From: Choristoneura fumiferana
Lineage: Eukaryota; Arthropoda; Insecta; Lepidoptera; Tortricidae
Reading direction: 5' to 3'
DNA length: 64,000 bases
Assembly (NCBI RefSeq): GCF_025370935.1
Contig: NC_133472.1
Span: 36,226,197 to 36,290,196 of the forward strand
The notes below the pieces were generated by a model, which saw only the letters and a list, made by a program, of their open reading frames with translations, did no database searches and was not told the DNA's origin. Position numbers and translations under genes: made by a program. Of this stretch, positions 11,663 to 23,351 are shown one piece after another. The first letter of the stretch is position 1; each line of letters opens with the position of its first letter.

Positions 11663-12754
11663 AAATATACGTAAAAATAAACCTCATCAGCATTTCCAGT
11701 CATCTCATGTTAAAAAAAAAACAGACTAGCTTCTCATTATTTGTTTACAATATTTTTATAAAACAAAATATGCTATACTCGTATTTACGAGTACTTATCT
11801 AATCAACGAGATCTAAACAATGGTACCCAACTCGAAGGAATACGGTAAAAACATTTTTCACTCGCTGCTTTTGCATAAGGGACACACGCAAAAACTTTTA
11901 AAACATTCACATATGAAAAATATGTATGGCAATGTGACAAACGACAGACGGACATGTAAGTGACAGGTGACACGTGACACCACGTCTCCGTTTGGGTATA
12001 GAATCCTAAAAACATCTAGGTTTTATGGACAAAATCTAATATCAACCATATTCTTTGGTTCTAAATAAAGTTTCATTTCAGGATTGTATATTTTTCGAGA
12101 AACTGCGTAAAACATTAATTTTAATGGCATCATCTGTGGTCAGTTCTCCAACATAAGCTCATCTGCTTAACCACTTCTGATATATCCCTTTATACTATAC
12201 ACTGTATGTGTATGTGTTACTCATAGCAAGTACTATTTACTTCCTGTGACATGGTTTAATTCGCTGGAGTCGTAAGATTCGGAATAATTTACAGTTTACG
12301 ATAGGATACTATTTTGTACAGGTGGTAATTAATATTATTAAGCATGACATGAAATTATGGATGTAGTATAAGTAAATATAATTTCAAATTAGTTCGTAAT
12401 TTTTACTCCGCTGATATGGACAGACGATTTTCTGCTGTTTCGTCAATATCTACCGAGTGGGGCATTTAACAGGAGCAAATACATTAGTTCAGTGACTTTT
12501 AAAAGCAATATATTTTTTAATTTCACTTTAAAATTTATTCGAAATAAGTTATTGATAAAAATTTCATTTTTAATACAAGCCTTTTTTTGCTGACTGTACT
12601 TTTTGATGGCTTTTCTCGCATTGTCACCCAAACTATATTTTCATATCTACCTTTCAAGTCGATGCCATTAACCGTTGAAGAGTTCCGTGCTGCGGAGACT
12701 ATGCTAGCCGGACTACCAGGATGTCACTAACAGATTATTGTATTGTCACGCAAT

Positions 12755-12905
12755 TTACATAAGTATGACAAATTTCAAGTCAATCCGACAAGCGGAAGTT
12801 GATCGAATTTAACTTGCGAAATTTGACTACAGTACAGACAGACAGACAACGGGACAGGTGAAACTAAATAAAAGCTTGTAAAAAAACAATTATAAAACTA
12901 AATTT
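12755..12905 (+). repeat. Interspersed repeat, AAATTTCAAGTCAATCCGAC type
   Basis: Contains AAATTTCAAGTCAATCCGAC, then ACAGACAGACAGACAACGGG and AAATAAAAGCTTGTAAAAA. A diverged relative occupies 22795-22905. It looks like a retroposon 3' region; class unknown. Confidence 0.5.
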
Positions 12906-13267
12906 TCGTGACAGGTGAAGTCAATTGGGCTCTACCCCATTGTTAGTAGGTACTATTCATTCCGTATGAATGTACGTAGGTAATGGAAAATCGAAATACT
13001 CTTAAAATACTCCATTATTTTTAAAATTGGTTCAACCAAGTACGTTCGTGCAGTAGAAATCTAATTTTATATTTTTGCTCCAATTAAAAATTATCTTTTT
13101 GCTCCTGTTAAGGGCCCCTTAATATCTAACTGACAATTAGTTAGACCATGCCATGACAAATGAGTTATACACCGGGGTAGGTACTACTAAACCCAAATAT
13201 AGATTTAGACTCAGTTAATATTATGGAATTTTGAATTCTGATAGACTCATAGAGTTCAAATAGAACT

Positions 13268-13437
13268 GAGAGAGAAAAAAAAATAACAAAAAATGGAACC
13301 GACTTCAAAAACCTTGAAAATATTTTTCTACTAGTTTGAAGTCGGTGCCTCAGCATGAGCCAGCAGGAGTGGAACTATAGTCGTCTACCTCACCTACATA
13401 CTCGTACTCCTCCTTTTTTGAAGTCGGTTAAAAAGTG
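13268..13437. mobile_element. MITE with GAACCGACTTCAAA / TTTGAAGTCGGTT ends
   Basis: GGAACCGACTTCAAAAACC near the left and TTTTTTGAAGTCGGTTAAAA at the right form inverted ends. Inside, TTGAAGTCGGTGCCTCAGCA recurs in the copy at 47742-47900. A one-ended copy (TTTAACCGACTTCAAA) is at 40982. Confidence 0.6.
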
Positions 13438-15612
13438 ATCGGCGCTTATTCTTATCAATAGTAAATCGTCGTTCGTAATTAGTTTTACGCATAATATGTA
13501 CCAGAAATCTTAAACGCGGCAAATATGTAGTACTAATGCTGTACCGGGTGTAGTGGGGTCAAAGAAATGCCGCTCGGGATGAAAGCTTCCGTACGTGCCG
13601 GCAGCGTCAACGCCGCGGTCGCTATAAAGGCGCACGCGCCAGTTTACGAGCTTCGAGTGCCCTGATAATAAAATGCTTTGAGAAAAGTATGGCTAATGCA
13701 ACGTCCTGGTTTAGGGGAACTTTGAATGGATAATCGTGGAATTTTTAGACGGACTTTTCAGGAACCTGCTACGAGAAATTAAATCAGCAAATCAAGTACT
13801 TCACTAAAATTACCACTCATTTACATAAGCATCTGATCGTCCAAAATAATGTTTACTGGGCTATTATATCTATTCCATCAAATTACACCAACATGCAATG
13901 AACTGAAAAATCATAACATAAGCATCATACATGAAATTCATGAATAAGTACTATCTAAATAGGTATTGATTTTGCTAGGACAAGTAGGTAGTGCAAACGT
14001 TTCACAACTAGGTCATTATATTTGACTAAACATAAACAAAGGCAGATAAACTTATATTTAGTTATTAAAACCGAACATAAATTCCGAGGGCAAATGTCAT
14101 TGCTAGTTCCTGCCAGGAGGCACTATTTTGTAATACTCCTGTATTATAAGAAAATCGAATTAGTGGCAATAGAAAAAATAGTTGGTAATAGAAAAAAAAA
14201 CCTATTCAATCATCAGAATCATTCGGTGATTTTTAAAAATATATGATAGAACGCAAAGTTCTGAAAAAAAAAAATCTTTGTAATGTGGGAATAGGCATAG
14301 ATTAAAAATTCCACTCGGCACGCTCTTGACACAGTTCTTTTGTCACTCTTAAAGGGAACACTTAGTAAACCATGAGCTTCGGTTAGCTGAGAGCTGTTCC
14401 TGAACCACTTAAAGCGAATGAAAACTAACAACCTGTTCCAACATGAGCACTATTGAGCACACACAACTTGTTTTTGACTTATTCATAGCTATGTACACAG
14501 CTGGACTAGAAATATCTAATGCAAAACTGCATAGCTGAGCTGACGGATTCATTGGACATTTGCCGCAAAATTCAGCCAGTTGTTCATGTTTATATTCATT
14601 GCTTCTCCGAAACATAAAAGTATGTAAAATTCTGTTGAATGAATAGTAAAGGTAATTTAAAATGTTGTTGAAAAGTGGAAAACAAAGCGGCGGCTATTGA
14701 CAGGCCGCTTCGCCGCGGCCGCCGGCGTCTGAAAACGTCCGTCTACAATGCCTGATGGTTGGCAATCCCATCTCGATCACACTACATTTAGCACTTGTGT
14801 GTTGATTTTTTGTTGTACAACGTAAACAAACGCACCGACAGAATTAATGATGTCGAGATTCAGTTACAGTAACGATTCTAGAGCGTAATTCACACGTTGG
14901 CGGCAGTTCCAAAATATCTCACACAACACACCGTTCACTGAAGTTTTCTAAATAATAAATGGATCCGACGACGGAAGTATGGCCTTTGACGTAAGACCAC
15001 AGCCGTGTGGAATAATACGCGAAAAGTCACTAGAGACATCGATTTATAAAAATGTACCGTTTCCGCAAAATGCGGTCCTTGGACGCGGCCAGCGCGAGTC
15101 AAAATAAACGTGAGGCAACGCTCTGGCGTGACACGGCGGTGACCGAGTGTCGTTGGCTCCCATGCTTCACTACCGGTACGACGACGCGGTCCATTTTACA
15201 CGTTACCTGCCATTTTATATTTAACTTAATATGACTTACTTATAAATACGTAAAATACGTATTCCTGCCCCGGACGAAATTATTGTCGCCCCGACATGTG
15301 TTCGGCTTTAGTTCTTATTAGACAAGTTCACTCAGTTTGATGCAATTGCCTCGTTTTAATAGTGTTTCTTGAACAAGCCATTCAGATTTACTGTTTCCAA
15401 CATGTCGGCTCAACGGTTATAAACGTAAATCCGTGCAGTTGTTAAAACCTATGTGCAATTGAGTGTCTAAAAAGTACCATCTAATTAAAATTAACTATCC
15501 ATGTCTTTATATGCAAGTACAGTTGTGACAAAAATAATGTATGTACACGTACCTACCTATGTAATTTCATAGTAATCAACTAAATCAAATTAATGTTAAT
15601 AAAGTACTTCCC

Positions 15613-15730
15613 ATGACGAAGCTCCCAATCCGCACTGGGCCCGCGTGGGAACTATGGCCCAAGCCCTCTTGTTCTGAGAGGAGGCCTGTGCCCAGCAGTG
15701 GGACGTATATAGGCTGGGATGATGATAATG
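15613..15730 (+). mobile_element. 5'-truncated SINE abutting a splice donor
   Basis: Tail half of the SINE seen at 11360-11662, here on the plus strand: GAGGCCTGTGCCCAGCAGTG, GGACGTATATAGGCTGGG, GATGATGATAATG. The tRNA head is missing. Its tail stops five bases before the GTAAGT donor (15741-15736) of the coding block on the opposite strand, so it lies antisense in the intron. Confidence 0.85.
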
Positions 15731-15741
15731 AAAGTACTTAC

Positions 15742-16425
15742 CTCTAAATCAGAATCTAAACCATTTAAACTGGACGAATTCACTTCAGCACGCAAAGATA
15801 ATATATTAGGTCTACGTGCAAGACTATTCACACCCATAAGTTTGTTTGATCGGCCCAAGGTAAGACTACCACTGGGAACTATTTCTGGTTCACGAAATGA
15901 AAGTTTTTTACGAGGTCTTTCACTTGTGTCCAGCGCTTGAAGATCTTGACTGCCAAGTCGATCGGTAACAGGTACAGAGAGACGCGACTGAACGCACACG
16001 TCTTCTGAAGAATCAAATGGTCTCAGACGTATATCTTTGGGATCAGTTGCACATTTAAATTCTTCCAAATCATTGTCGTGTCGTTTCATACCTCCAACTG
16101 ACTTAGGCCGTGGTCTTGCACCAAGATGATCCCTAGAAGAGCTTTCGTCGGCACGGCTCCTTCTTCTGTTAGAGCGTAGTTCTCTGAATTCTGGTTCAGA
16201 ACGACTACTCTTTAATCTCTCTTGATTCTTCTTATCCTTAGACTCGTGTTTGAGCGTCGATGCTTGTTCATGTTTGGGTTTTAAAGCACCGCTCAAGGAA
16301 AATAAGGTACTCCTTGCTTTCAGGAGAACTTCAGTGGGTAAATTTTTGAGCATGTGTTCGTTTCGTCTTTGTTTGTTGTGGTCCGAACGGTTCGACATGT
16401 TTCTGTCCGTCAGTGTCTGTTTCAT
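15742..16425 (-). CDS. Coding exon inside NOS1AP intron, possible alternative 5' exon
   Basis: This frame is open without a stop from 16593 down to a perfect donor (GAG|GTAAGT, GT at 15741), more than 280 codons in AT-rich surroundings, which is strong evidence for coding. The first in-frame ATG is at 16425 (poor context, C at -3); the next, at 16398, has AAAC before ATG and may be the real start (219 codons). The protein is basic, rich in Ser, Arg, Lys and Glu, looks disordered, and has no domain I recognise. Notable runs are MLKNLPTEVLLKARSTLFSL near the N-terminus and RKKLSFREPE later. It ends in phase 0, so it can join exon D (792-948) in frame as ...DSDLE-SQAMRIV. I see no convincing acceptor upstream: the only candidate, TGACAG at 16596-16591, lacks a pyrimidine tract. 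That favours an alternative first exon of NOS1AP, but a nested separate gene or a cassette exon remains possible. Confidence 0.75.
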
Positions 16426-18032
16426 GTGCCGTTCGTTGGAACTGTACGCGTGTTTGCCGTAAGTAAGCGACGCGAGTTTACGGTCGGCTCCTCGCGGACC
16501 TACTGAAGTGGCGGCAACGTGGTTGCGCCCGCGTCTGTAGTCGCACTCGCACCACAAATAAACATGTTCGCGTAATACAGCGGTATGCTTCTGTCATTGT
16601 TATTGATTAAATTATTGATAGTAAATAATGTATCTGGTGACGTGAAATATAAATATTTCACCTGTTAATGAAATCATGTTTAATTCCAATTATATCATTT
16701 TAAAATTTTCTTGTTTTATAGAATGTTTTGAACTAAAATTAAAAATTTATTTCACTCCCTTATTTTACGCTAAAGATATTCAACGGTTTTTTCTGAACTG
16801 CTAAACTTTTTAACGGCAAATCTTAATTGTAAAGTCTTTGCAAATAATAGGATTACGTTTTCATTACCAAAAAATTTAAAAGGCAGGTGGCATGCCTCTC
16901 AGATGTAAAGCTTTTCGACGGTCGGAGACAGAGTTAACTTTATAGTTACTATGCTAGTTAAAAATGTGTCAAAAATCTTGCACCTGTCTTACTTCATCCC
17001 AAGTCTATATTATTAAGACTATTTTTTCAACACAAAAGTATGTACACCATGTAATAAAGTAAACAAAGCCCCGAAACTTCACAAACTGGCATCAGCAATC
17101 AATTACGATATAGCCTTACTTAGGGCAAAGTTACTAGTGTTATCATTATCCTTATCGGGTAGTCTGTTACTTACCTAATGAGGCTCGAACGTAATCAAAC
17201 CAAACTTTCCCTATTTATTCTACCGTCTGCTGACGTTAGTGGTTCTCCTACCTCCACTATTCACTTTCCTCAGAGTGTATCTTATACCCCACCAAAACGT
17301 AATTTAGACGCAATAAACAACTGTAACAATTAATTGCGCTATTTAAACCGCCTCAAAGATTCCGAAAAGTGTTCTCGCATGAATATTTATGGCATTCGGG
17401 AACGGTTGATCGAGGCCTGTAATTGATTATAAAAGTCGAGTCGGTAGCGGAATCGGTGATTTATTATTGTCTATAAACAATGGTACTCCAACTAAGAAAA
17501 CTCGTTCTAAACTCGCTAAAGTACTTTAAGCTACCGATCTTCATTTCACAACGTTTAAGAAACGCACGGGGCGATGATGTTGAGGTGATTGAGCGAGTTC
17601 GCAGGGAGTTTAAGATTTATTGTAGAGTGCGCGGCGGTAATTCTAGGCATCAGTTTGACAAGCGTATACAGTAGTGTTCGCACTCTGGTTTAAGAGAGGC
17701 CGATAAATAAGCCGTCTGGTGGCCAAAGCCGATGGAGGACTATTTAACACTTGGTATTCGGTACTGCGTCGTCGCTGGCAGGTACCACTTTGTAGACACT
17801 AACTACACCGTTAATTAATTAGAGAGTGGAATAGTTTCTGTTGTAATCAGAAACTTTGTAGAGCTTTCAATTAAACAATTAGGTAAACCGACAAAGATAG
17901 GCTCGATGTTTTAGTGTAGCTGGTAATGTAGAGTCAAATAATGATGTCTGTGAAGAAAACAGGCTAAGTGCCAGTGGGTCCATGTGGGACTCATATACTT
18001 TATATACGAGTCCGACTACGTTTCATATCAAA

Positions 18033-18190
18033 GTACAGTCACCAGCAATAGTATCAGATAGGACACAATTCAAAAACTTCTAACCCGTTCTAACGGTTAT
18101 TTCTATAAATACAGTTGTGTCAGAAATATTCAAGTGTTTTGCCCTATCGGATATTATTACGAGTACGCTAAGAAAGTGGATTTTTGTACA
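18033..18190. mobile_element. Hairpin element starting GTACAGTCACCAGCA
   Basis: The left end matches the GTACAGTCACC MITE family, but the interior differs. AGTATCAGATAGGACACAAT on the left pairs loosely with TGTTTTGCCCTATCGGATAT on the right. Probably a relative or subfamily. Confidence 0.5.
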
Positions 18191-19496
18191 GTAACCCCGT
18201 GTAATTCTTAATTTTACCTAATGTTTATTATTTATACATAAGTATATAACTTCTGAACTAAATTATTCATCGCTATTTATTGTCTTACTAGTCTGATGTT
18301 GATTATTTCTATCGCTTAAAATCTTATCGTATTGTTTCACATTGACTACTACTCGTTACTAAGAACTTCCTGGCTCTTAAACGTAGTATATTGGTTTTAA
18401 CCAGAAAAATAAAAAAGCAACGTATTTCTCCTTAAAAGCACAAGAGCTAAAGGTCCACGGCTATGGAAAGGGAAAAACTGCGTTTCGGCGTTCGTATAAA
18501 AATAACTGTCATAATTTCATATTGTCGAGATAAAATCGGAAGACTTTTTTACGAACCAACGTCATGTGTTATTTAATAGGTGCTGGCCTTCCTTTGATCT
18601 GACCTTTATGATCTCTCACATGTGACAACATAGATCATAAATAAAAAGAAATTATTCTGACGTCGTCGCAATGCAATATGTCATTTTATTTATAAAGTAA
18701 ATTCGTCATGGCATATTTTACTATATCTGTCTATGATCTGTCTTGTTTTCCTCCCGCATCGATCGGTTACACCATTAATAGTACGGGACCTGATTGCAAG
18801 TTTATAGTGCTAGCGGTACCTACGCCTCGACATTCAGCGAAATGCTGCACATGGTGTTAAAAGCATGAAAATTGATACGATTGATCTTATTTACACTTTA
18901 GGACCTTGTGCCTTGTGTTGTTGTTATGGCATCTGTCAATTTTATACTTAAGTCCTTTATGAAGTTCTTTAAAGGCTGACCAGGAATATAAAAAGACCTG
19001 ACGCGAAGGCAGCATTTCTACGTTTTATATTGTAACATTCTTCACACTTACTATACGATACCTAAGTGTTATATTGACAACGGTGTCGGTGATGTTATTT
19101 AAAGGAATATTTTCTAATCCCTCAGCCTTTTTCTATGACAAATACTTTTATACATTGTGAATTATTTTAATTCCAAGGCTATTCATTCTCAGGTGAGACG
19201 CACCTCCAGGTGGTCAGAAGTGCTCGGCCGATGTCGTGGTGGTTCAGGTACCGACCTACTAGAGTACCGACTCTATGACGTAATTTTGACTAAATCCGGC
19301 TGGCTATACTAATCAATCCGGCCAATAGAACAAAGGCTGGCGTGTTTTATTTTATGCAAATTTGGAGTGGTGAAGGGATATTGTCCCCATATGCATAGGC
19401 ACACGATGACGTAGGTATACCTGCACTCAGATTTCGTACTATGAGTATTCAGGATACAATCTGCCAGATCTGCTGATTAAATTTTTTTTTTTTCAA

Positions 19497-19685
19497 AATC
19501 ATACGTAAAGTCGCAATTACATCTTCAAAAAGTCTCCAGTAAGTTAATAATACCAGACGAAGATCACAAGTCTCCAGTAAGTAGAGAGGTTTTGAATTCA
19601 GAATGCAGAAATGTCCAGTAAGTACGATAAAAATCTCATAGCATCATTGTAATTTAAACTTAGAACTCCTTGTAAAATATGTCTT
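19497..19685 (+). repeat. Interspersed repeat, copy 1 of a pair
   Basis: Contains AAGTCTCCAGTAAGT, GAGGTTTTGAATTC, TGTCCAGTAAGTACGATA and AACTCCTTGTAAAATATG. The same blocks in the same order and orientation occur at 44996-45190. The class is not identified. Confidence 0.6.
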
Positions 19686-19686
19686 T

Positions 19687-19789
19687 TTAGGGTTCCGGAG
19701 CCAAAATGGCAAAAACGGAACCCTTATAGTTTCGCACTGTCTGTCTGTCTGTCCGTCCGTGGCTTTGCTCAGGGACTATCAAAGTCAAA
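19687..19789 (+). mobile_element. MITE fragment with (GTCY)n microsatellite
   Basis: Opens with a hairpin, AGGGTTCCGGAGCC through AACGGAACCCTT, followed by a GTCTGTCTGTCTGTCC run and GCTCAGGGACTATCAA. It is cut off at 19789 by the tail of the LINE that follows. Equivalent sequence occurs inverted at 49450-49545. Confidence 0.7.
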
Positions 19790-20911
19790 GTCAAAGTCAA
19801 AGTCAAAGTCAAAATATCTTTATTCAATTTAGGCTATAACAAGCACTTATGAATGTCAAAAAAAATCTACCACCGGTTCCGAAAAACCTCTGCTGAGAAG
19901 AATCCGGCATGAAACTCAACGAGGTATATATATATTTTTTTAAAACAGATTTACAATATTATTAAATGATATGTATACATCACAAGTATTTAACACAACT
20001 TTATTTTTAACACAGTAGGTTCGCTATTTGAAGGGATCGCTAATGCGGATCGGAATTATTTCCAAATATCCCTGTCCATGATATAATCATTAACTTTATA
20101 ATACGCCTTTGATATTAATGTCTTCTTGACAATAGATCTGAATTTTGTATCCGTTTCATTTGTAATATTTTTTGGAATTTTATTATAAAAACGTATGCAA
20201 TTTCCCAGAAAAGACTTTTTGGTTTTAGCCAGTCTGTAAGATGGAACTTTAAGCTTCCCTGTGTTTCTAGTAGCCTTTGGCTTATCGACGTTAGTGGGAA
20301 AATCACATATGTTCTTCCTAACATACATGATTATTTCAAAAACATAAAGCGACGGCAGGGTTAGGATATCTGTTTCCTTAAAAAAAGATCTTAAAGATTC
20401 ACGCGTCTTCAAATTATAAATTGCTCTAATTGCTCTCTTTTGTAAGATAAAAATTGACTCAATGTCTGCAGCAGATCCCCATAAAATAAGGCCGTACGAA
20501 ATAATGCTATTAAAGTAAGCAAAATACACCAACCGTGCCGTCGCCACATCGGTTAGCTGCCGTATTTTCCAAACTGCAAAAGCAGCAGAGCTCAATCTAC
20601 CCGCGATTGCTGTGACATGAGGTCCCCACTGCAGTTTAGAATCGAGCGTTATTCCTAAAAATACTGTTGATTTTACAAATTCAATAGTTTGACCATTTAA
20701 CTTTATATTAGAAACTGAATTCGAGCTAGATGAATTTATCAACGAGAATTTAATACATTTAGTTTTCTTAGGATTTAGTAACAAATTATTGGCAGCAAAC
20801 CATGCGGATATCACGGACAGGGTTTCATTGGGCTCAATGAAGTCGGTATCTTTTCTACTAACATTGAACAGTAAAGACGTGTCGTCAGCAAACAATACTA
20901 TTATCAACACA
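19784..20911 (-). mobile_element. CR1/jockey-like LINE, 5'-truncated
   Basis: Non-LTR retrotransposon on the minus strand. It retains the 3' half of the reverse-transcriptase frame (20910-20056), a 3' UTR, an AATAAAG signal and a tail of about five TTTGAC hexamers (19784-19817). The 5' end stops near 20911, just upstream of the catalytic FADDT box. A second copy with the same 3' end but no coding part lies at 57258-57376. Confidence 0.9.
20056..20910 (-). pseudogene. Reverse transcriptase, C-terminal part (LINE)
   Basis: A 284-codon open frame. Near its N-terminus is FADDTSLLF, the motif C that carries two catalytic aspartates of reverse transcriptase, followed by NNLLLNPKKTKCIKFS and VFLGITLDSKLQWGPH, the thumb-region signatures of CR1/jockey-type elements, and then ISYGLILWGSAADIE. 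The fingers and most of the palm, as well as the upstream endonuclease, are missing because the insertion is 5'-truncated, so it cannot work alone. The frame itself is intact, which suggests a fairly recent insertion. The first ATG is simply the first Met in the truncated copy, not a natural start. The stop falls about 240 bp before the element's tail. Confidence 0.88.
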
Positions 20912-21139
20912 TTTTTTGAATAATATCAATTTAATTTAAGATTGCAATCAACACCGTATTTTTTTTATTAGGTTGGTGTTATGATTGATCTTGCGACTTA
21001 AAAAGTCAAATATGCGGGGATTTCGTTAATTACGTTCGTTTTGTGACATTTTGGAAATATTTCTTATTAAGTGAATTTCTTATTAAGTAAATAACTCTTC
21101 TCTCTTCGTTCGTTTTCTTGTTAAGTGAATTGCCTAAGT

Positions 21140-21292
21140 ATGAGATCTGAAGATTCTGATATTAATATGGGCGGCACACCTCCTGATATAAAAGTGGAGG
21201 CCGAATTAGCAAAAAACAACTTGCTGCTGCCAAATCCAAAGAGAGATAAGTATATGAATTGTTATGAGAAATTTATCAAATGTAAACAATTT
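21140..21292 (+). pseudogene. Possible Crypton-type tyrosine recombinase fragment
   Basis: Frame beginning MRSEDSDINMGGTPP and continuing ELAKNNLLLPNPKRDKY and MNCYEKFIKCKQ. The pattern of a Leu-Leu-Pro segment, a Lys/Arg-x-Lys-Tyr, and a Tyr-x-x-Phe-x-x-Trp/Cys-like stretch resembles the N-terminal SAM-like/core-binding region of Crypton-derived tyrosine recombinases common in insects. Identity is lost after about 21292, although the frame stays open to 21412. No catalytic Arg/His/Tyr region is present, so at best a dead N-terminal piece. Assignment is from memory of the family and moderate to weak. Confidence 0.35.
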
Positions 21293-22794
21293 TTTGTTTT
21301 ATTTTTGAGAAAAGCACTATACAAGCTTCGGCCAGTAATCGCATCCTGGCCTCGTATCATTGATAGCCTCACCTGGTGGTTCGGCCATCAAACTTCTACT
21401 CGTCCAGGATAGCTTACTTACTTCTCTGCAGTAATGTACTATTATAGTAATTATACTCAAATGCTTTCTAATAGGAGAGTTACGACCTGTACCGTGACAC
21501 AACACACGGCAGTTATTTATTTCACGTGTGATTATCAAAGCTAGTAAAGCCGTGTATATAATACATAATATAATTGGATTAAGTTTATTGCTGTGTATTT
21601 TGAGAGATGGCATATGGATTTACAAATACAAAGTAAAGAGAAGCGATTAAATTGAGCTCTTGTTGGTATTTCGCTAACACGCTTACTGGATGTCGTGTCG
21701 GGGAAGCGTGCGCGCGACGCACACGGCTACCATCTGCCCCGCTAGATCAAAAAGTAGGTAGCTTATTGATTTATTTTTCAGAAATTGAGTTATAATGTGG
21801 CTATGAGATTCAATAACGGCAACGTTTATGCCTATGCATTTTCATGGCTTTTGTCCAGTGCAGATTTAACTAGGATTTAAAGTCATGTGCTTTTACGTTT
21901 AACAGCCGCCAGCAAACGCGCTAATCATGTCGACGGTTGAAAGGAGAATTGACTAGGCGACATTTTTGGGAAAATTTTGAAACATAGCTCAAACTACAGA
22001 GAAAATTTTTCTGATTCCGAACATATGTATATATCTCAAAGAATGTCGCTTAGTCAATTTCTCCTTTATCGAGGACTAGGTAAACGCTGTTTTTGTTTGT
22101 CTTCATAATTTACAGTATTGCAAAAAACTGCTTAGCAAAACTTAGCACTTTCCGATATGATTGCAATATTCATTGCGATGTTAATCAGAGTTATATCTAT
22201 TTAGCCTGAATATACCTGTTGCCATCCACGAAGACGCCATTCATTCATTCATTCAAAATTAGCCATTAATGACATTGTAATAAGAACCACGGCACGCGTC
22301 ATCGCATGTCAAAATAGAGATACCTAATCAACTCCAAGTTTTATGTAACGTAAATATTATCTAATTTTATATTTAGTTCGACGACTACTAAAATGTAGGT
22401 ATCTATAGGTACACTAGAGGTACTGAGGTACCATTGCTACACAATCGACTTTTGCGACAAACTTCTAGAAACTCAGATTGTTTAAAAGCGCTTACCTACA
22501 ATTCAATTCCTGCACATAATGTACCAAACCAAGGGCGAGTTTTAAATACCTAACGACGTAGGTATTGTCATTATAACTTTTATGCCGTTCTAGTTCGTTA
22601 TTTTAATGATATCGTCCTACGTTAACCATTCAGAATAACAGGAATGGATGCTCTATCTGCCAAGTTTCTTGTGCCGCATTTTTGTGGGCAATGATGGTCA
22701 CAAACTAAGTACCGGTAGAAATGTCTCGCTTTTCCAATAAAAGGAGTTTAAGACAAAAATAATTTAAGATTGTCGTCTAAACTTCAAGACGATA

Positions 22795-22905
22795 CCAAAT
22801 TTCAAGTCAATCCGACTCTAAAAAAAATTTGACCACTAAATATTAATACTATAATACTCTCATAATATGATTACAGGTAGTCACAGACACTGGGACAAAT
22901 GACTC
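22795..22905 (+). repeat. Interspersed repeat, AAATTTCAAGTCAATCCGAC type, copy 2
   Basis: Shares AAATTTCAAGTCAATCCGAC with 12755-12905. The following CACAGACACTGGGACAAATG and AGTAAAAGCAAGTAA correspond to its 3' part in decayed form. Confidence 0.45.
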
Positions 22906-23301
22906 AGTAAAAGCAAGTAATCAGTTTTGTTCAGTAATATTAATTTTTTCAACGCAACCACAACGTGTGCAGTGAAAATGAACCGCGGGAGGCTAGACGC
23001 CTTTCGGCGTTGGATCGAGACACGAATTTGGACCATTATTAAACGTATTACACAATAAAGGGAGTGAGAATTAGAAATTTCCGCCATACTCAAACGTAAT
23101 TAACATAAACATCCCTCACAGAGCAGCGCATTTACAAAGAGATTAAGCAAGAAAATAAAAGCCGTGTTTAACTCCGACAAAATTGTACCGGCATCGAAAT
23201 TAAATGCATTATTTGTTAGGGGTAAAATTCAAAAAGTTTAATTTAAACTTGTTGCATGGTAGTTAATCATAGAAAACAACTGACTGGAAATATTTCGTTG
23301 T

Positions 23302-23302
<1 letters not shown>

Positions 23303-23349
<47 letters not shown>
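23303..23349. repeat. (AC)n microsatellite
   Basis: About 23 uninterrupted AC dinucleotides. Likely length-variable between individuals. Confidence 0.97.

Positions 23350-23351
<2 letters not shown>

Noticed and set aside
16591..16596. TGACAG as acceptor making 15742-16590 a cassette exon
   Set aside because: Phase fits exon C, but there is no pyrimidine tract upstream (AATAACAATGACAG), so I favour a first exon.
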